Assembly: GCA_029851415.1 (NCBI GenBank) | Contig: CM056744.1 | Span: 114,825,838-114,889,837, forward strand | Source: Eretmocerus hayati | Taxonomy: Eukaryota > Arthropoda > Insecta > Hymenoptera > Aphelinidae | Direction: 5' to 3' | DNA length: 64,000 bases | In this document: in pieces, positions 46,549 through 58,488 of the stretch | How the letters are laid out: every line of letters starts with the position of its first letter | Position numbering within the stretch: position 1 is the stretch's first letter | Translations under genes and position numbers: made by a program | Notes under the pieces: generated by a model | What the model saw: only the letters and a program-made list of their open reading frames with translations | Told to the model about the DNA's origin: nothing | The model's database searches: none

Positions 46549-46626
46549 AAATATTGTTTATGTTACCAGTGCCCAAAAATCGCAACTTAAAGTTGATTTT
46601 TGAGCACTCGTAACATAAAATATTGT
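46549..46626. repeat. Imperfect long hairpin 2
   Basis: Arms of about 38 bp meet at AACTTAAAGTT. TATGTTACCAGTGC at the left pairs with GCACTCGTAACATA at the right, with a few mismatches. Confidence 0.7.
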
Positions 46627-46634
46627 ATGACAAT

Positions 46635-46729
46635 GCGTGCGGATGGGTAGTTTTGTTACGAAGGACTTATAACACTCGCTTCGCTTGTGTCATAACCAGT
46701 CCTCCGTACAAAACTACCCGTCCACGTGC
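46635..46729. repeat. Imperfect long hairpin 3
   Basis: GCGTGCGGATGGGTAGTTTTG pairs with CAAAACTACCCGTCCACGTGC. The inner part ACACTCGCTTCGCTTGTGT is itself self-complementary. The stem is about 45 bp with internal mismatches. Confidence 0.7.
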
Positions 46730-46812
46730 AGAGTCATAAAGTACTAATTGACCATGCACCGAAAAGTCCGGTTGCAATGTACTTATGATTTTATAAATGT
46801 TCAATTTATAAA

Positions 46813-46857
46813 TACTGCGAATATTCATTGCTGTTCAAGCAATGAATATTCGCAGTA
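46813..46857. repeat. Perfect 19-bp hairpin 4
   Basis: TACTGCGAATATTCATTGC at 46813-46831 and its exact inverse at 46839-46857, with a 7-nt loop. Confidence 0.85.
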
Positions 46858-49800
46858 ATAATATTCGTATCTCATACAATTTCTCGAATATTATTTTCCA
46901 GCACAATATTAAGAATTAACTTTGGATTCAAACCATGCTATTCGCCTTTTAATATTCCAAGATTAATGTTATTGAGAAACTTTTTCGAATAAATCATATT
47001 TTTTAATATAAAATTGGACTTGGTTTCTTTCTGTCAGACTGCGGAAGATTGTGCTATATACTGTTTTCTTTTGCCTAGAACAATTACAGTAAGACAATGC
47101 GATTCCAAAACACAGGACAAATCGACTATAATAATTTTATCATTGATGATTACTACAATTTTGATCAAAAACTAGAATAAAATCTATCTGACCGCAAACT
47201 ATCATAGTATTAGATCGTCTTCGATTCATTCGACTGACAAATATTGCAAATTTTCGATCATTCAAAATACCATTTCCCTTCTGCAGCTTGGCTAACAGGA
47301 CTGATAATATTCATTTGTCCAGTTAGTGACGTCTGGGGCAATGATCCTTCTTGATATAGCTTTTGGGGTAAGTGTTAGCGCCCTAAGGCCATTAGCACGG
47401 GGTAACGATGATAGTTAGAGCTGAGAATTCTATTCCCTTCTCTCTCTTAGTCTCCCATTTGTCACGTTGACTGCGATATACATGATCGCACAAATGTTTT
47501 GGCCTCAAATATATTGCTAGATGAAGTGCTTGGGCAATCGGAAAAGTAGAATCACCTATCTCGTTTGCTCGCCGCAGATCTACATATATCATGTAATTGT
47601 AATTGTCGATACACTTTCCACGCCCAGCGTCTCTTTGATGTTATTTCAGATTACCCATATTTTTTATTGAGAGCAATATAATGAGTTGAATCTCATGTAA
47701 TACGTGGAGTATAGTATTTTCATCCTCAAGGTTTATTTCTAGATCCAAATATGTGATGGCGAGATGAATAGCTTTTGAGTCCTAATAAGCGTTCGAAGCT
47801 TTGGTATTTTGAACGGAATCACGATCTACGTCGTAGGGCTCATTGATTTTGAGCCTTACCCGATTGGCATTCTCCGCGTCCTTATTTAACGTCTCTGTCA
47901 AGTAATCGCTATGATGCAAGCTCGTGCTTGCGGTAATAGAATTTAAGTGACACATTCGTGCAGCTGCGTTTTGGTCCTCTGAAGAAGCTGTCAATCATCG
48001 AGACCGACGGTACCAAAGCGACTGTCGTTGGAGGTAGCTGACGCCGAAATATTGTGGTTTTCGAGTAATAACTACTGCAACAAGTTTCACACGGTAGGTT
48101 CGACAAATTAATCGATTTGTGGATTGAATTTTGAGGATGCAGTATGCAAAACAGCAGTGCGCTGTCAGTTCATGCATTCTTGATGTGAATTTGAAATTTT
48201 TTCATGATTTATGTTTTATCAGATTAGCTGGTCATCATATAATTTATTTTCCATGGTTTTCAATCTTTCATTCGCAAAACTTATTACTAGAGGTCTTGCA
48301 CGCGCGTTTTATCAATCATCAATTGCAATGCACGCTGTATTTTGGAGAGTATAAGTTTAGATACCCGCTATAGTGATGGTCTAGGGAATAAGAAGGTTAT
48401 TGAATGTTTCTTCAATCTGTGATAAACGTGAGACAACTGAGCCGAAATTTTAGGAATTATTCTTTGAGAATCGATCTTCATTGAGTCTTTCTTCGCCATC
48501 TTATTCCACCATCATTTTCAAAATTCATGCGTCAGGAGTAAAAAATACAGTGTGAAACCGTTTCGATAGTGACGATGTATTGAACACAATATTCTTGTCA
48601 AACAGAAATATCAGTATCATCAGAAATATTGTCACGCTGCACTTCAAATCACGAGAAAAATTCTAGATGCTGCAAAATCAGAAACCTGAGAAACATATTC
48701 TACGAACCTATAAAAACCCTTCGACCCACTTTCTTTGCTTCGATCATTTTGATACAAAAAAAGCTCACATTTCCAATCGCTATTGAAACTCCAGAAAAAC
48801 TCGCATCCCCATTTGCAAGCTCTCACCGTATACCTTCAGTTTACACCATCTAAAGTAAAACTGCACGTAAACGTACATGTAAAATAAAACAACCGATCTC
48901 TAAACATAAAAGCTCTCTTTCTACCACAGAGCTTTATATTAATGAGGCCTCGTTCATATCCCTTACTCGCACAACGGATAAAAGAAGAAAAAAAGTGTGC
49001 GATTCCGATCGCAACGAGAAGAAACAACAAACACACGAGCTTGCGATTTCTCAAGGAAGCGCTTTGCCATACTTACTCTTATTCTCGAAGCTTTAGCTTT
49101 GAGTGCAAATCTCGTGGGCATTTGAAAAAAGGAAAAAATGGGCTACGGATGCTGATAACCATTACGAAAGGGTGGAAAGTAGCATATACTGAGGGGCAGA
49201 TAGCAAAAGTTAAAAAAGCCTGTTGAGACAATGACGAAACTGCTGCATCAGAACAAGACCCTTTTCTAACCATCAACGTTAGGGAGCGATGCTTTTTTTC
49301 AGAGCGCATTTTGTGAATAGTTATATATGCTCTTTGCACAGTTGCATGTGCTTGCGGTGAGCTTTTTTGTTTGAGTCATGTAGGGAGATGCAGATGGAGA
49401 TTTACGTGTGACAGTGAGGGTAAGGACCTTGGAACAATGAAGAATTTTTCAGAATTCTTCTGTTGGTGATTAGAAAAAAATGTAGGGAACTCAGTTCGAG
49501 AGTATAGTTTCCATGAAGAACAAAGTTGCGGAGAAAAGAGTTGCGGAGCTGCATTGTGAAGTTGCTATTTCTCATTAGGAGTCACGTTCGAGTATTGGAA
49601 AATTTTACGGTTTGTGTAATTAGAAATTACGTGACAATTTTGCAGTCTCTATTGTAGCTGATTAATTCATTTTTTACGCGTCTGTATACCGAAACATAGG
49701 AATTCAACACAACTTGCCACTCGCAAACTACCTCGTTTTCATTACTGTCGAATATAATCATCCTCAAGCCTTGGCACATATGACCATCCCTAAAACATAC

Positions 49801-52693
49801 TACTCTTCCAGTACACGACCCAGTGGTCAGTAGCATGAATTCCTAGTGCGATATCCACGCAATGATACTCATCCACATCCAAATGCAACATCCCCATACT
49901 AACATCTTCGCCTCTATCTTTCACTACTTATTATACCTACATGACCCGCGTTTTAATGGCTTTAGAGCTGCTCTGCAACGGCTCGAAGCTCAAAGCCTCC
50001 ATTTAGCCTTCTGCCACTCGTAACGAGCCCATATGCGAGTACAGAAGCTTCCACATTGCGAACTGGATAATAAAATCCTCGTACTTGCTCTTCATACATC
50101 CTTCCTCCATACACTGTGTAAGATTCACGTTGAAAAAATGTCGATTCACGACCGTGTAGAGGTTATGTGTGCGCAGTGACCATGTCGGTATTATAGCAGA
50201 TAGCTAACGAATTCGGCTCAAAAACTTTGTATATGGCTCTTTTATCCATGGATGTAGCTCTGCGAACATCATTATAATTAACAAAGAAGGTGGTGTCCAC
50301 AATATATGATAGGTGATCATCTTCTATATAATTGGGAGTGAACCTCTGTATTCTTATTTTAGATGGCAAAGAAAGCAGTATAGACAGATAGCCTTTATTT
50401 ACCGTCTTTACCTCACGGCAGACAGTTTGGTTGAACTAACAAATTTTTCTGCTCGACTAGCGATTTTCTGCTGCTGTTTCCAGACAGCGAAAATAATTTG
50501 CTGTCGTAACTAGACCTCAACCCACTGGGACCCAGCAAAACATGTCATTGTTATTGAATTTGATTTGGAGAATATGAGGCGAGGAATCTCTTATGAATGG
50601 CCACATGCAATTGTATTTCAACGGTGACACACCACCGTTGGAAAAAAATGAGTAAACTCACCTTCTAAATCCTCAATTAATTGTGGAGGGTGGATGACAT
50701 GGATGTAAACAATGACAAGAGGTTATATTTACTTTGGTAGCAAATTAGCCGCACCAACTAAACATGAAGCTCGCCCAGCACGCAACTTGTGCTGTTTTAC
50801 CCATTTCGAGTCGCTGCGATACCAAAATTTTTTGCAGCGCAGATGGCGTAGCTATTTTTGCAAAATAATTTGCTAGCTGAACTCAAAAATGTTTCTAGAT
50901 TTGCAGAACGTCTTCTAGCAAAATCTGTTTGCTGATTTATCGAGGCAAACTGTGCCTGATTTAGCAGCAGAAATAGCAAGACCAGATAAAAGTATTGTTG
51001 GGTAAGCGAGGATCCTTACAGCAAATTCTGTTTTGCTGTCGGAGCTCGATCTTTTTTTAACGTGAACAATAAAATCTAGGTACATCATTGAGATCTCGAA
51101 TCTTTCCCGTAAGAATAGAGCGGTGGGAAGATAATAAGGGCGCTTATCGGGTGTCCAATCCTAATGTAATGATCTGTCTGTGATTTTCGATAGCTGATTT
51201 GCAATAAACAGGATGCGAATTCATAAAACAAAATCTATACCATTTCTGAGTGGTCCAAGTGAGCTCGCTGTGCTATTTTTAAAAGATACTCATACGTGTT
51301 CCGAGTATAGCGTGGAAGAAAACTATATAGTCAAGGTCTAAATGCAGCATAACTGCGTAATTGATTTTGTGTAGAATCGCGATCGGAGACTTCCGTGTCA
51401 CTAAAAATTTATCTAGAAGAATTATATTCATACACTCATGTGACTACATTTTTAAGCACGCGTAAATATTACTAATTGAGGGGGTGGTGCGTGGAAAAAT
51501 AAGATCGACAATTAGTTACGCCCTTCTGTCGGAATAGTTACGCCCTTCTGGATTTTTTAAATGCAGTTACGCTCTTTTTGGGGATTTGTGGTAGAGTACA
51601 TCGAAGTAAACTCTCAAAAGTTCCCAAGTGACTTTTTTTATTTTTGTGTATCGAAAGAATAAGTTTTCCACAGTTATTTCGCTCATAATTTCTTTGTCGG
51701 AGAGAGAGCTATCCTATAAATTTTTACCAATGAACTGAGAAATTCGGACCGTACTACTGTATTTTGCTCATAACTTCCAACTGCTTTGACAGTCTTTGAT
51801 TTTGAAAACAGAATTTGAGAAGTGGCTGAAAAACCTATCGGCTAATTTTCGGAGGAAACCCTTCACGTCTATTCGAAACACCTCCGGGCTAGAATACTCC
51901 CAGAACCAAAATTCGATTTCTCTACCCTTCTTTTTCCAAACTGTCTGATGATGAACCGCATACATATGAGTTCTCACCTTCTGCTTATACTTCTCAAGCA
52001 CCCTCAAGATTTGTTTATTCCCAAAAAAATCTCAAGGAACTTGAAGAAAGCATTTTTTCTCTACAAAATTTCCTCATACATATAGAACTATGCGCAACCT
52101 CATTGTACTTATGTAAGATTGAAGCAATTGAGAATGGATGTTTCCAATATCATTTTGAATAATGAATGCTCAAATATAATGTAGTTTAGAGAGCAAATTT
52201 TGTATCAGTAATCAGCATCTATTCGCAGTAGATGCTCATATTACGTAGATACTCATGAAATAACACATGCAACTTTTTAAATGAACCGGAGTGGCAGCTG
52301 TAGGGCGAAAAATGAAATTCCTAGTCATAGGATCCGTAAGTCTTAGGCTAGCTCAAAAATCCCTTCAAGATTTGGATGCGTAAGTTTCTGGTCCAACTGT
52401 ATTGAATTGAGCCCAGCGAATGGTGGTTTTGGAGGAATTGAGTGAATCGGTCGGTCTAATCGGTGAATCGGCCACCGATTAGAAACTGCTAAAAGTCCAC
52501 ATGTAACGAATTAAGGCTCAATTCTTAGTAGTTTCGTTAACTTTCTGGGCATCAATGAGGATTTCAGGCATTGAAATTAGTTTGAATAGATATAGACTCA
52601 TCTTTCCTCTTCTTTCTATGATCCAACTGTTCCAGATCAATTTTGGCAAGAGACATGCTGAGAATATTTTAATATTCTTGTACATTGCTTGTC
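46858..52693. other. No gene recognised
   Basis: Almost 6 kb with only short frames. Minus-strand frames at 49627-49836 and 50163-50369 have protein-like composition but no recognised domain and no clear splice context, so I leave them uncalled. AGCAAA/TTTGCT motifs are dense at 50430-51040, and AGTTACGCCCTTCTG is doubled at about 51515-51550. These may mark degenerate repeats. Confidence 0.4.
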
Positions 52694-52766
52694 TACACTG
52701 TAAAAAATTTGTTGAATTTTCAACCAGACTGGTTGAATTTTTCATTCAACCAAGCAATCGTATTCC

Positions 52767-53006
52767 GTGATGGATGTATGGATGGTCGATGGAATATCCA
52801 TTGACCATCTATCCGTCACGCATCCGTCCATTATTCACCCATCATCCGTCCATCCATCCATCCATACATACATCCATCCGTCCACCCACCATCCATGTCT
52901 CGATCCATTTATCGACCCCATCAATTATCCATCCATCGACCATCGACTCATCATCCATAAGTCCACCCTTCTATCCATCCTTATCCACCCGTATGACCAT
53001 CCATCA
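52767..53006. repeat. CATC-type minisatellite
   Basis: A degenerate (CATC)n array, CATCCATCCATCC being the purest part. It makes long meaningless open frames rich in His, Pro, Ser and Ile. Confidence 0.85.
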
Positions 53007-53127
53007 TATTCTGCCCCTCTATGTCTATGTAAGCAACCTGATATGCAGGAACCGCACGGACAGATTGTGATAATCCACATTGGTTAAATATTCAACCAAA
53101 CTGGTTGAATTTTTCATTCAACCAGTT

Positions 53128-53672
53128 TAGTCCGGGGGCTGGGTAGGCTCCCGTATGCACTTTGAGGTGCGACCATGAAACAAACGTATTTTAACGTATT
53201 TTTTTGTGTAGAATCCGAATCCGTCATTATTTTTCACATAAGTGGTGCAGAACACCTTCAAAAATGCATTTTTCTAACCTAAAACTGGTCTTTTCGTGAG
53301 CTTATTAACAGCAATTGCGATTCATGCTTTAAAACCTCTCCAATAGTCGAAATATATCGTTTGAGGTACCCGAGCACCAGATTCAAGCTCCTGCAAAGCA
53401 ATATACAGGGTACTTTCCGCTGTAACCAGCGTTGAGCATATAAAAAGTGGCCTGCTCCGCGAGATACGAGGTTCAAAATGTCTCTCTCGCATCGATATCT
53501 TTATGCCACGAAAGAGCATCAGTTCTGACCACCCCCCCCCCTCCTGCCCCACCCACTACCCAATGTACGGGGTGCATATTCGAAAAATGCGGCCATTATG
53601 GATGAAACTGATTTGAAATGATCCTAGATTTATTGATAATTTCGTTTGTCATCTCTGAATCAAATAATTGGC
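53128..53672. repeat. Left arm of 545-bp inverted repeat
   Basis: A near-identical inverse of 54194-54738, from TAGTCCGGGGGCTGGG at the outside to TCTGAATC at the inside. It contains a C-run near 53529. Each arm keeps the same 76-codon open frame (minus in this arm, plus in the other), which follows from the duplication and is not evidence for a protein. Confidence 0.85.
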
Positions 53673-53772
53673 ACTAATTTACACACAGGAAATTCAAAGG
53701 AGGTAGTTCTCTACATTATGATTCCCTTGAAGAAGATGGATCAATCATTCCTAATCATTCGATAATCATATA

Positions 53773-53945
53773 CAGTACTCCCTCGTTATCACGAACTCGG
53801 TTAATACAAATTCCTCGTTAATACGAAGCCATCTCTCGGTCCCTCCATCGTTGAGCTCATGTATTTCCCTCGTTATCACGAAATCCCTCGTTATAACGAA
53901 CCAAAAACTTGGTCCCTTCAACTTCGTATTAACGAGGGAGTACTG
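53773..53945. mobile_element. pogo/Tigger-like MITE
   Basis: The ends CAGTACTCCCTCGTTA and TAACGAGGGAGTACTG are exact inverses, flanked by TA at 53771-53772 and 53946-53947. The CAGT...CCTCGTTA end and TA duplication are typical of Tigger-type elements. It is 173 bp with repeated ATTAACGAGG/CCTCGTTAT motifs. It sits in the spacer between the 545-bp arms. Confidence 0.75.
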
Positions 53946-54193
53946 TATTCCATGGATTTTGAGTAGAAATGTTGCATCGGGATTCGTTTCTACTCTCTCA
54001 TTATCAATCGGTAATAAAGAATGCCATTTAAGCAAGCTGATATTTATTCTTACGAGTACCCTCTTTCTGACAATGGCAGTATGAACAACATGTAATTCCA
54101 GCACTGACACAAATACACGAACTTCGAGAACATTTAACACAAACGCAATTGGGCACAAATTCGTCCAGTTCCCCAATAACTGCTCTGACGATT

Positions 54194-54738
54194 GCCAATT
54201 ATCCGATTCAGAGATGACAAACGAAATCATCAATAAATCTAGGATCATTTCAAATCAGTTTTATCCATGTTGGCCGCAATTTTCAGCAATTCACCCCGTA
54301 CATTGGGTCGTGGGTGGGGCAGGAGGGGGGGGGGTGGTCAGAGCTGATGCTCTTTCGTGGCATAATGATGTCGATGCGAGAGAGACATTTTGAACCTCGT
54401 ATCTCACGGAGCAGGCCACTTTTTATATGCTCAACGCTGGTTACAGCGGAAAGTACCCTGTATATTGCTTTGCAGGAGCTTGAATCTGGTGCTCGGGTAC
54501 CTCAAACGATATATTTCGACTATTGGAGAGGTTTTAAAACATGAATCGCAATTGCTGTTAATAAGCTCACGAGAACACCGGTTTTAGGTTAGAAAAATGC
54601 ATTTTTGAAGGTCTTCTGCACCACTTATGTATAAAATAATGACGGATTCGGATTCTACACAAAAAAATACGTTAAAATACGTTTGTTTCATGGTCGCACC
54701 TCAAAGTGCATACGGGAGCCTACCCAGCCCCCGGACTA
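54194..54738. repeat. Right arm of 545-bp inverted repeat
   Basis: Inverse partner of 53128-53672. The two arms differ at scattered positions (for example, AAGACCAG in one and GAACACCG-like text in the other near the centre), so they are not an exact assembly duplication. Confidence 0.85.
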
Positions 54739-55272
54739 GTTGGTTGAAGTTTTTCGGAAAAATTCTTTACAGTGTAGATTAGCCAGCAAATAAATACAGT
54801 TCCAGGGACGCAGATAGTTGAGCGTATGTTGAAATCATGAATAGATGAAATTTGCCTTCAAAGTATCTTCTTGGTCGAATAATCGTGAAACTTCTGCTAT
54901 CGTTCTTTGTTGATTTTCCATGACGAACCACGGCGTTCAATTGTGGTGTGAATACTTTCCTGGATAATTTTATGAACAAAATGCTTAATAAAGTATGAGC
55001 ACGCCGAATACTGTCGGGATGAAATATGGTTTTGCATTGGTGGAATATGACGAGTGAAACTGAGTGAATGAAACGCGATGTTACTCAACGTGCTCTGGTA
55101 AATAAGTTTCAAGTAATCTCCGGCTTCACGATATCCATTAAAAATTCAATTCTAATTCAGTATTGAAGTAATTTAATACGATAATTTAGTTTTGACGAAT
55201 TGAATATAATGCTTATTTGCCTTATTTGTCTTTGGATCGAGTTACATTACAGTCTGCCCTGCCGAAAAAAAT

Positions 55273-55411
55273 CAGCTGATATATCAGCTGAGATCACACG
55301 TGATTTCACATATGATTTCACATATGATTTCACACATGTGAAATCAGCTGATATATCATGCCAAATTCACATGTGTGATATCAGCTGAGAAATCAGCTGA
55401 CTTCTCAGCTG
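55273..55411. repeat. 12-bp-periodic E-box array
   Basis: CANNTG hexamers occur at 55273, 55285, 55297, 55309 and 55321, then CACATGTG at 55333 and CAGCTG at 55345, spaced exactly 12 bp. The phase resumes with CAGCTG at 55382, 55394 and 55406. The forms are CAGCTG, CACGTG, CATATG and CACATGTG with TGAT(T/A)TCA-like links. It could be a bHLH-bound element or simply a 12-bp palindromic minisatellite. Confidence 0.65.
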
Positions 55412-55764
55412 AATATCCACTTGTCACATATAGCAAAAAAGATAGTTGTAAGAAAAAATTTCAATGTCAAATTGTCTTTGTCATCCTAAGTTCAAGACAA
55501 CGGATAGTGACGAATTTTCCTCGGAGAGGAGCAAAAACGATCGCAATGAAAAGGGAGGTCGAGACAATGAAAAGGAAAATACAATGAAAGTATTATTTAT
55601 TATCGAATTCACAAGGATGTAGGAAAATTCACACATTTTTAGGTGTCAAACTTTGCAACTTTTCGTTGTTTCACAAGAATATGAATCTTCTCTCTATTCG
55701 GACACCTTGAATATTTTTCATGCGTGAACCAATCTCGTCTGGCAGAATCCATGCCAACGAGACT

Positions 55765-56573
55765 TCAACTGCTGTTGTTGAGTTTTTTCTTTATATCCCT
55801 CCTGTATGGCGCAAAGTACCCTGTAGTTCTTCGCACCCATGCAGCTCTGCGATCTGAGCCCGCTTTTGGGAACTTCTTCTTAATGACGTGTTCCATTGAC
55901 CCTGCAAAAGGAATTAACGTAGATCAAACGGGTGCATTAAGGATACATAAAAACTGCGGAATGAGAATGAGGCAATTGTTGACCGGTCTTGATGAACATT
56001 GCCCAAACACGCATGATTCACAAAAAGTGTAACTCACCAAGAATTGCGTTGACCTTCTCCGGTGAGAACATTTTTATATCAGTGCCCTCTTCGACCCGAG
56101 CTCTTTCGAGATCGAGGTAGCGGATGTTGATTTCGGATTTAGAATAAAAAAGATCCATCACTCTGCGCGTGCCTTTAGAAGGGTTATCCTTGACTATCAA
56201 TTGCTCAGTGTGATCCCCAACATAGCGTCCAAGACCATAATGCGTCTTGTGGATCATGAAAAAGACGAAGTAGATCGAGGCTGATTAGTTTCATTCATTG
56301 GATTGCGTGAATCCGGAATCCTATTCACACAATCGGATTGACACAATGAACATTTTCACGAGCTTTACGACCTCATTTATCTCTCACAAGCTTGTGAAGC
56401 ATGCATGCGTACGTGATAAATGATTGTGTATCACTGATCTTAAGGATAAATTACAAAGAAAACCGAAAGATTCACGACTAAGTATACCTGCTTTTCTATT
56501 GTTCCATCTTCCATTGTTACATCCACAATTTCACCGATACGAGGAAAGCCAAGTGCACCATCCGATGGATTGT
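55765..56573 (-). CDS. C-terminal exons with BEN-like domain
   Basis: Three minus-strand exons: 56488-56573, 56038-56245 and 55765-55901, all with GT/AG borders and matching phase. They read DNPSDGALGFPRIGEIVDV, then GRYVGDHTEQLIVKDNPSKG, RRVMDLFYSKSEINIRYL and FSPEKVNAIL, then MEHVIKKKFPKAGSDRRAAW, RDIKKKLNNSS and stop. The pattern (start near a short charged strand, 'NPSK..RRVMDLF', 'PEKVNAIL', 'V..KFP') resembles a BEN domain, a DNA- and chromatin-binding module. The first exon here needs one base from an upstream exon, exactly what the exons at 58489-63711 can supply, so the two features may be one gene. The BEN call is by motif only. Confidence 0.55.
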
Positions 56574-57184
56574 CTGTGAAAATATTGGTTTTCTCCAATG
56601 AGTCAACTTTTTTCAATGAGTATCCGTTTAAAATCATTCAGAGCTCAAAACGTAAGAGATCATCGTTTGATATATCAAGTATCTTGAACAACAAAAAAGT
56701 TTGAACACAAAAAATTGATACCATTCAATCACTTTCAAAGCTACTGAAATCGCTGAGAATTCGTGAATCCATGAATGCTAGAACCGTAATACGTTCAAAA
56801 CCGTCTAGTGAGATTTTCTCAGGCCTTTTTGAATTTCCGCTCTAGAGGGTGCAGATAAAAATCTTTCCCACCGATACGAGCTCGAAATTGCTATTTCGAA
56901 AAGGTGTAACGCAATCGACTGCAGCTCATTTGGCATCTCGTCAAAGCTCAGATACATGAAGAGTAGGGAATGCCTCTTATTCAAGATAGACCGTTTCAAT
57001 TTTGTGTGCAAGGGCATTATCGCGCAAATTTAAACATTTTGTGTAAAGAAATCCAGAACTTGCATCATAATAACTTGTCATCAAACGGATGGAGAGGTAT
57101 ATTTGCACTTCCGTGTGTGTTTGTCCAACTAGACATCCCGGGAAACAGCTTCTGAATCCACGGGAGTCACATACACGGAACTGA
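56574..57184. other. Probable intron or spacer
   Basis: A minus-strand open frame at 56805-57017 (ending EIQKGLRKSH) looks mildly protein-like but has no partner exon I can justify. Otherwise nothing is seen. Confidence 0.35.
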
Positions 57185-57281
57185 TATTCTTGCTTCCAAC
57201 GGAGAAAACGCCGTTTTCGAGCCGTCCTCGCTTCGCGAGAACGGCTCGAAAAGGCATTCCCTCCGTTTCCAGCAAGAAAAT
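57185..57281. repeat. GC-rich fold-back palindrome
   Basis: Arms of about 45 bp surround CTCGCTTCGCGAG. TTTTCGAGCCGT pairs with ACGGCTCGAAAA, and ATTCTTGCTTCCAACGGAG with CTCCGTTTCCAGCAAGAAAA. It is a small inverted-repeat element or hairpin in the presumed intron. Confidence 0.65.
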
Positions 57282-57915
57282 ACTGTATGCACCTCGTTCG
57301 GAATAGCGTCTTTTCCGCAACTCGGTACATAATATACTACCTCGCTTATAATGGAGATGGACGTAAGATCTTCTCCGCACAGTTTTCATCTGTTTCCCTT
57401 ATATACTAATTGAAAAAATTCTTTGCGCCTAGATCACGGTCTTATATACGGTATAAGACCGTAGACCAGATAAATTGATTTCTAGTGGGGTGACATCATG
57501 TCTACGGATCCAACAAAGTTATGAATATGGCTAATTCTGACTACCAATGTTTATGCAACACTAAAAACTTTGATTCTAGTCCTTCTCTCGCGCTGGCATT
57601 TGATCATTTGAAATGTTTCCTTGGGAATTCGTTCAGGACGAACCTACGTACAGTAGATTTGGGATGCGCTGTTGTTATATTGAGGAAATCCCTCGTTTTT
57701 AGGGAGAATCCCGTTACAAGAACGAGATGCATGTCTTAGGGTCTTATTTAATCTTTTGGTCATTAGAGCTGCGAAAAGTTGTTGAAACAACATTGTTCTT
57801 CGAGAGATAAAATTTGGGAAAGCCCACTTTATCAGTTACTTCGACTCTAGCAAGAAGAGTATGCGTGGAACATCAATTATTGATGAAACTGACATTTGGA
57901 CCCTTAAAGCGAGGC

Positions 57916-58280
57916 GGTCACCGTACACGCTGAAAGTTATTCGCACTTTTATCAAATTCTTTTGCGATTTGGGCTAAATGACGAGAAGACGAATACTTAT
58001 TATCATCTAACTTGAGTTCGTCTTCTCGTCGTTTAGCTCAAATTTCAAAAGAATCGAATAAAAGTGAGAATTACAAAGTACCTATATTGTAGGTTAGGAG
58101 GTGCCTGAGCTCAAGTTATTAGCACTTTTATCAAATTCTCTTGTGATTTGAGCTAAACGACGAGAAGACGAACTCAAGTTAGATGATGATAAGTATTCGT
58201 CTTCTCCTCATTTAGTCCAAATCGCAAGAATATCGGAGAAAAGTGCGAATAACTTTCAGCCTGCACGGTGCACGGTGACC
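57916..58280. repeat. Fold-back MITE-like element, copy 2
   Basis: The outer ends GGTCACCGTACACGCTGAAAG and CTTTCAGCCTGCACGGTG...GGTGACC are inverse. Inside are two head-to-head hairpins of about 150 bp, each carrying GACGAGAAGACGAA and its mirror. Related to 610-972. It lies in the presumed intron before the BEN-like exons. Confidence 0.65.
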
Positions 58281-58488
58281 TTAATCGCACGATCGCCTTA
58301 ATCTTAAAAAATGAAAAAAATGACTTGACAGGTCTGTGGTGAAATAGTACCAAGTGTATACTTCAATACCAAGTGTATTGTAATAAAACACGTGTACGAA
58401 TAATTTGAATGGAGTGTTGATTCAGAGCTTATAGTGTACTAGTCGAAATGGAAGCACACGTTCCGGGTAAATTCGCGGGATAATGCCC

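Larger units (their letters stand above)
52696..54774. mobile_element. CACTGTAAAAAA-end element with long internal inverted arms
   Basis: The ends CACTGTAAAAAATT and AATTCTTTACAGTG are inverted and both flanked by TA. Just inside, CAACCAGACTGGTTGAATTT palindromes recur at about 52722 and 53094. A CATC-rich minisatellite and a huge fold-back (53128-54738) fill the interior. No transposase was found. Its ends match the small element at 12397-12957, so the two may share a mobilising transposase elsewhere in the genome. Confidence 0.65.

Noticed and set aside
52767..53087. Plus-strand frames of 98 and 106 codons
   Set aside because: Produced by the CATC minisatellite (His/Pro/Ser/Ile repeats).
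53322..54544. The same 76-codon frame in both inverted arms
   Set aside because: Duplication of the arms explains the match, and the frame has no recognised domain.
55724..56032. Plus-strand 102-codon frame with a signal-peptide-like start
   Set aside because: It lies antisense to a well-bordered minus-strand exon (55765-55901) that continues the BEN-like reading frame in phase.
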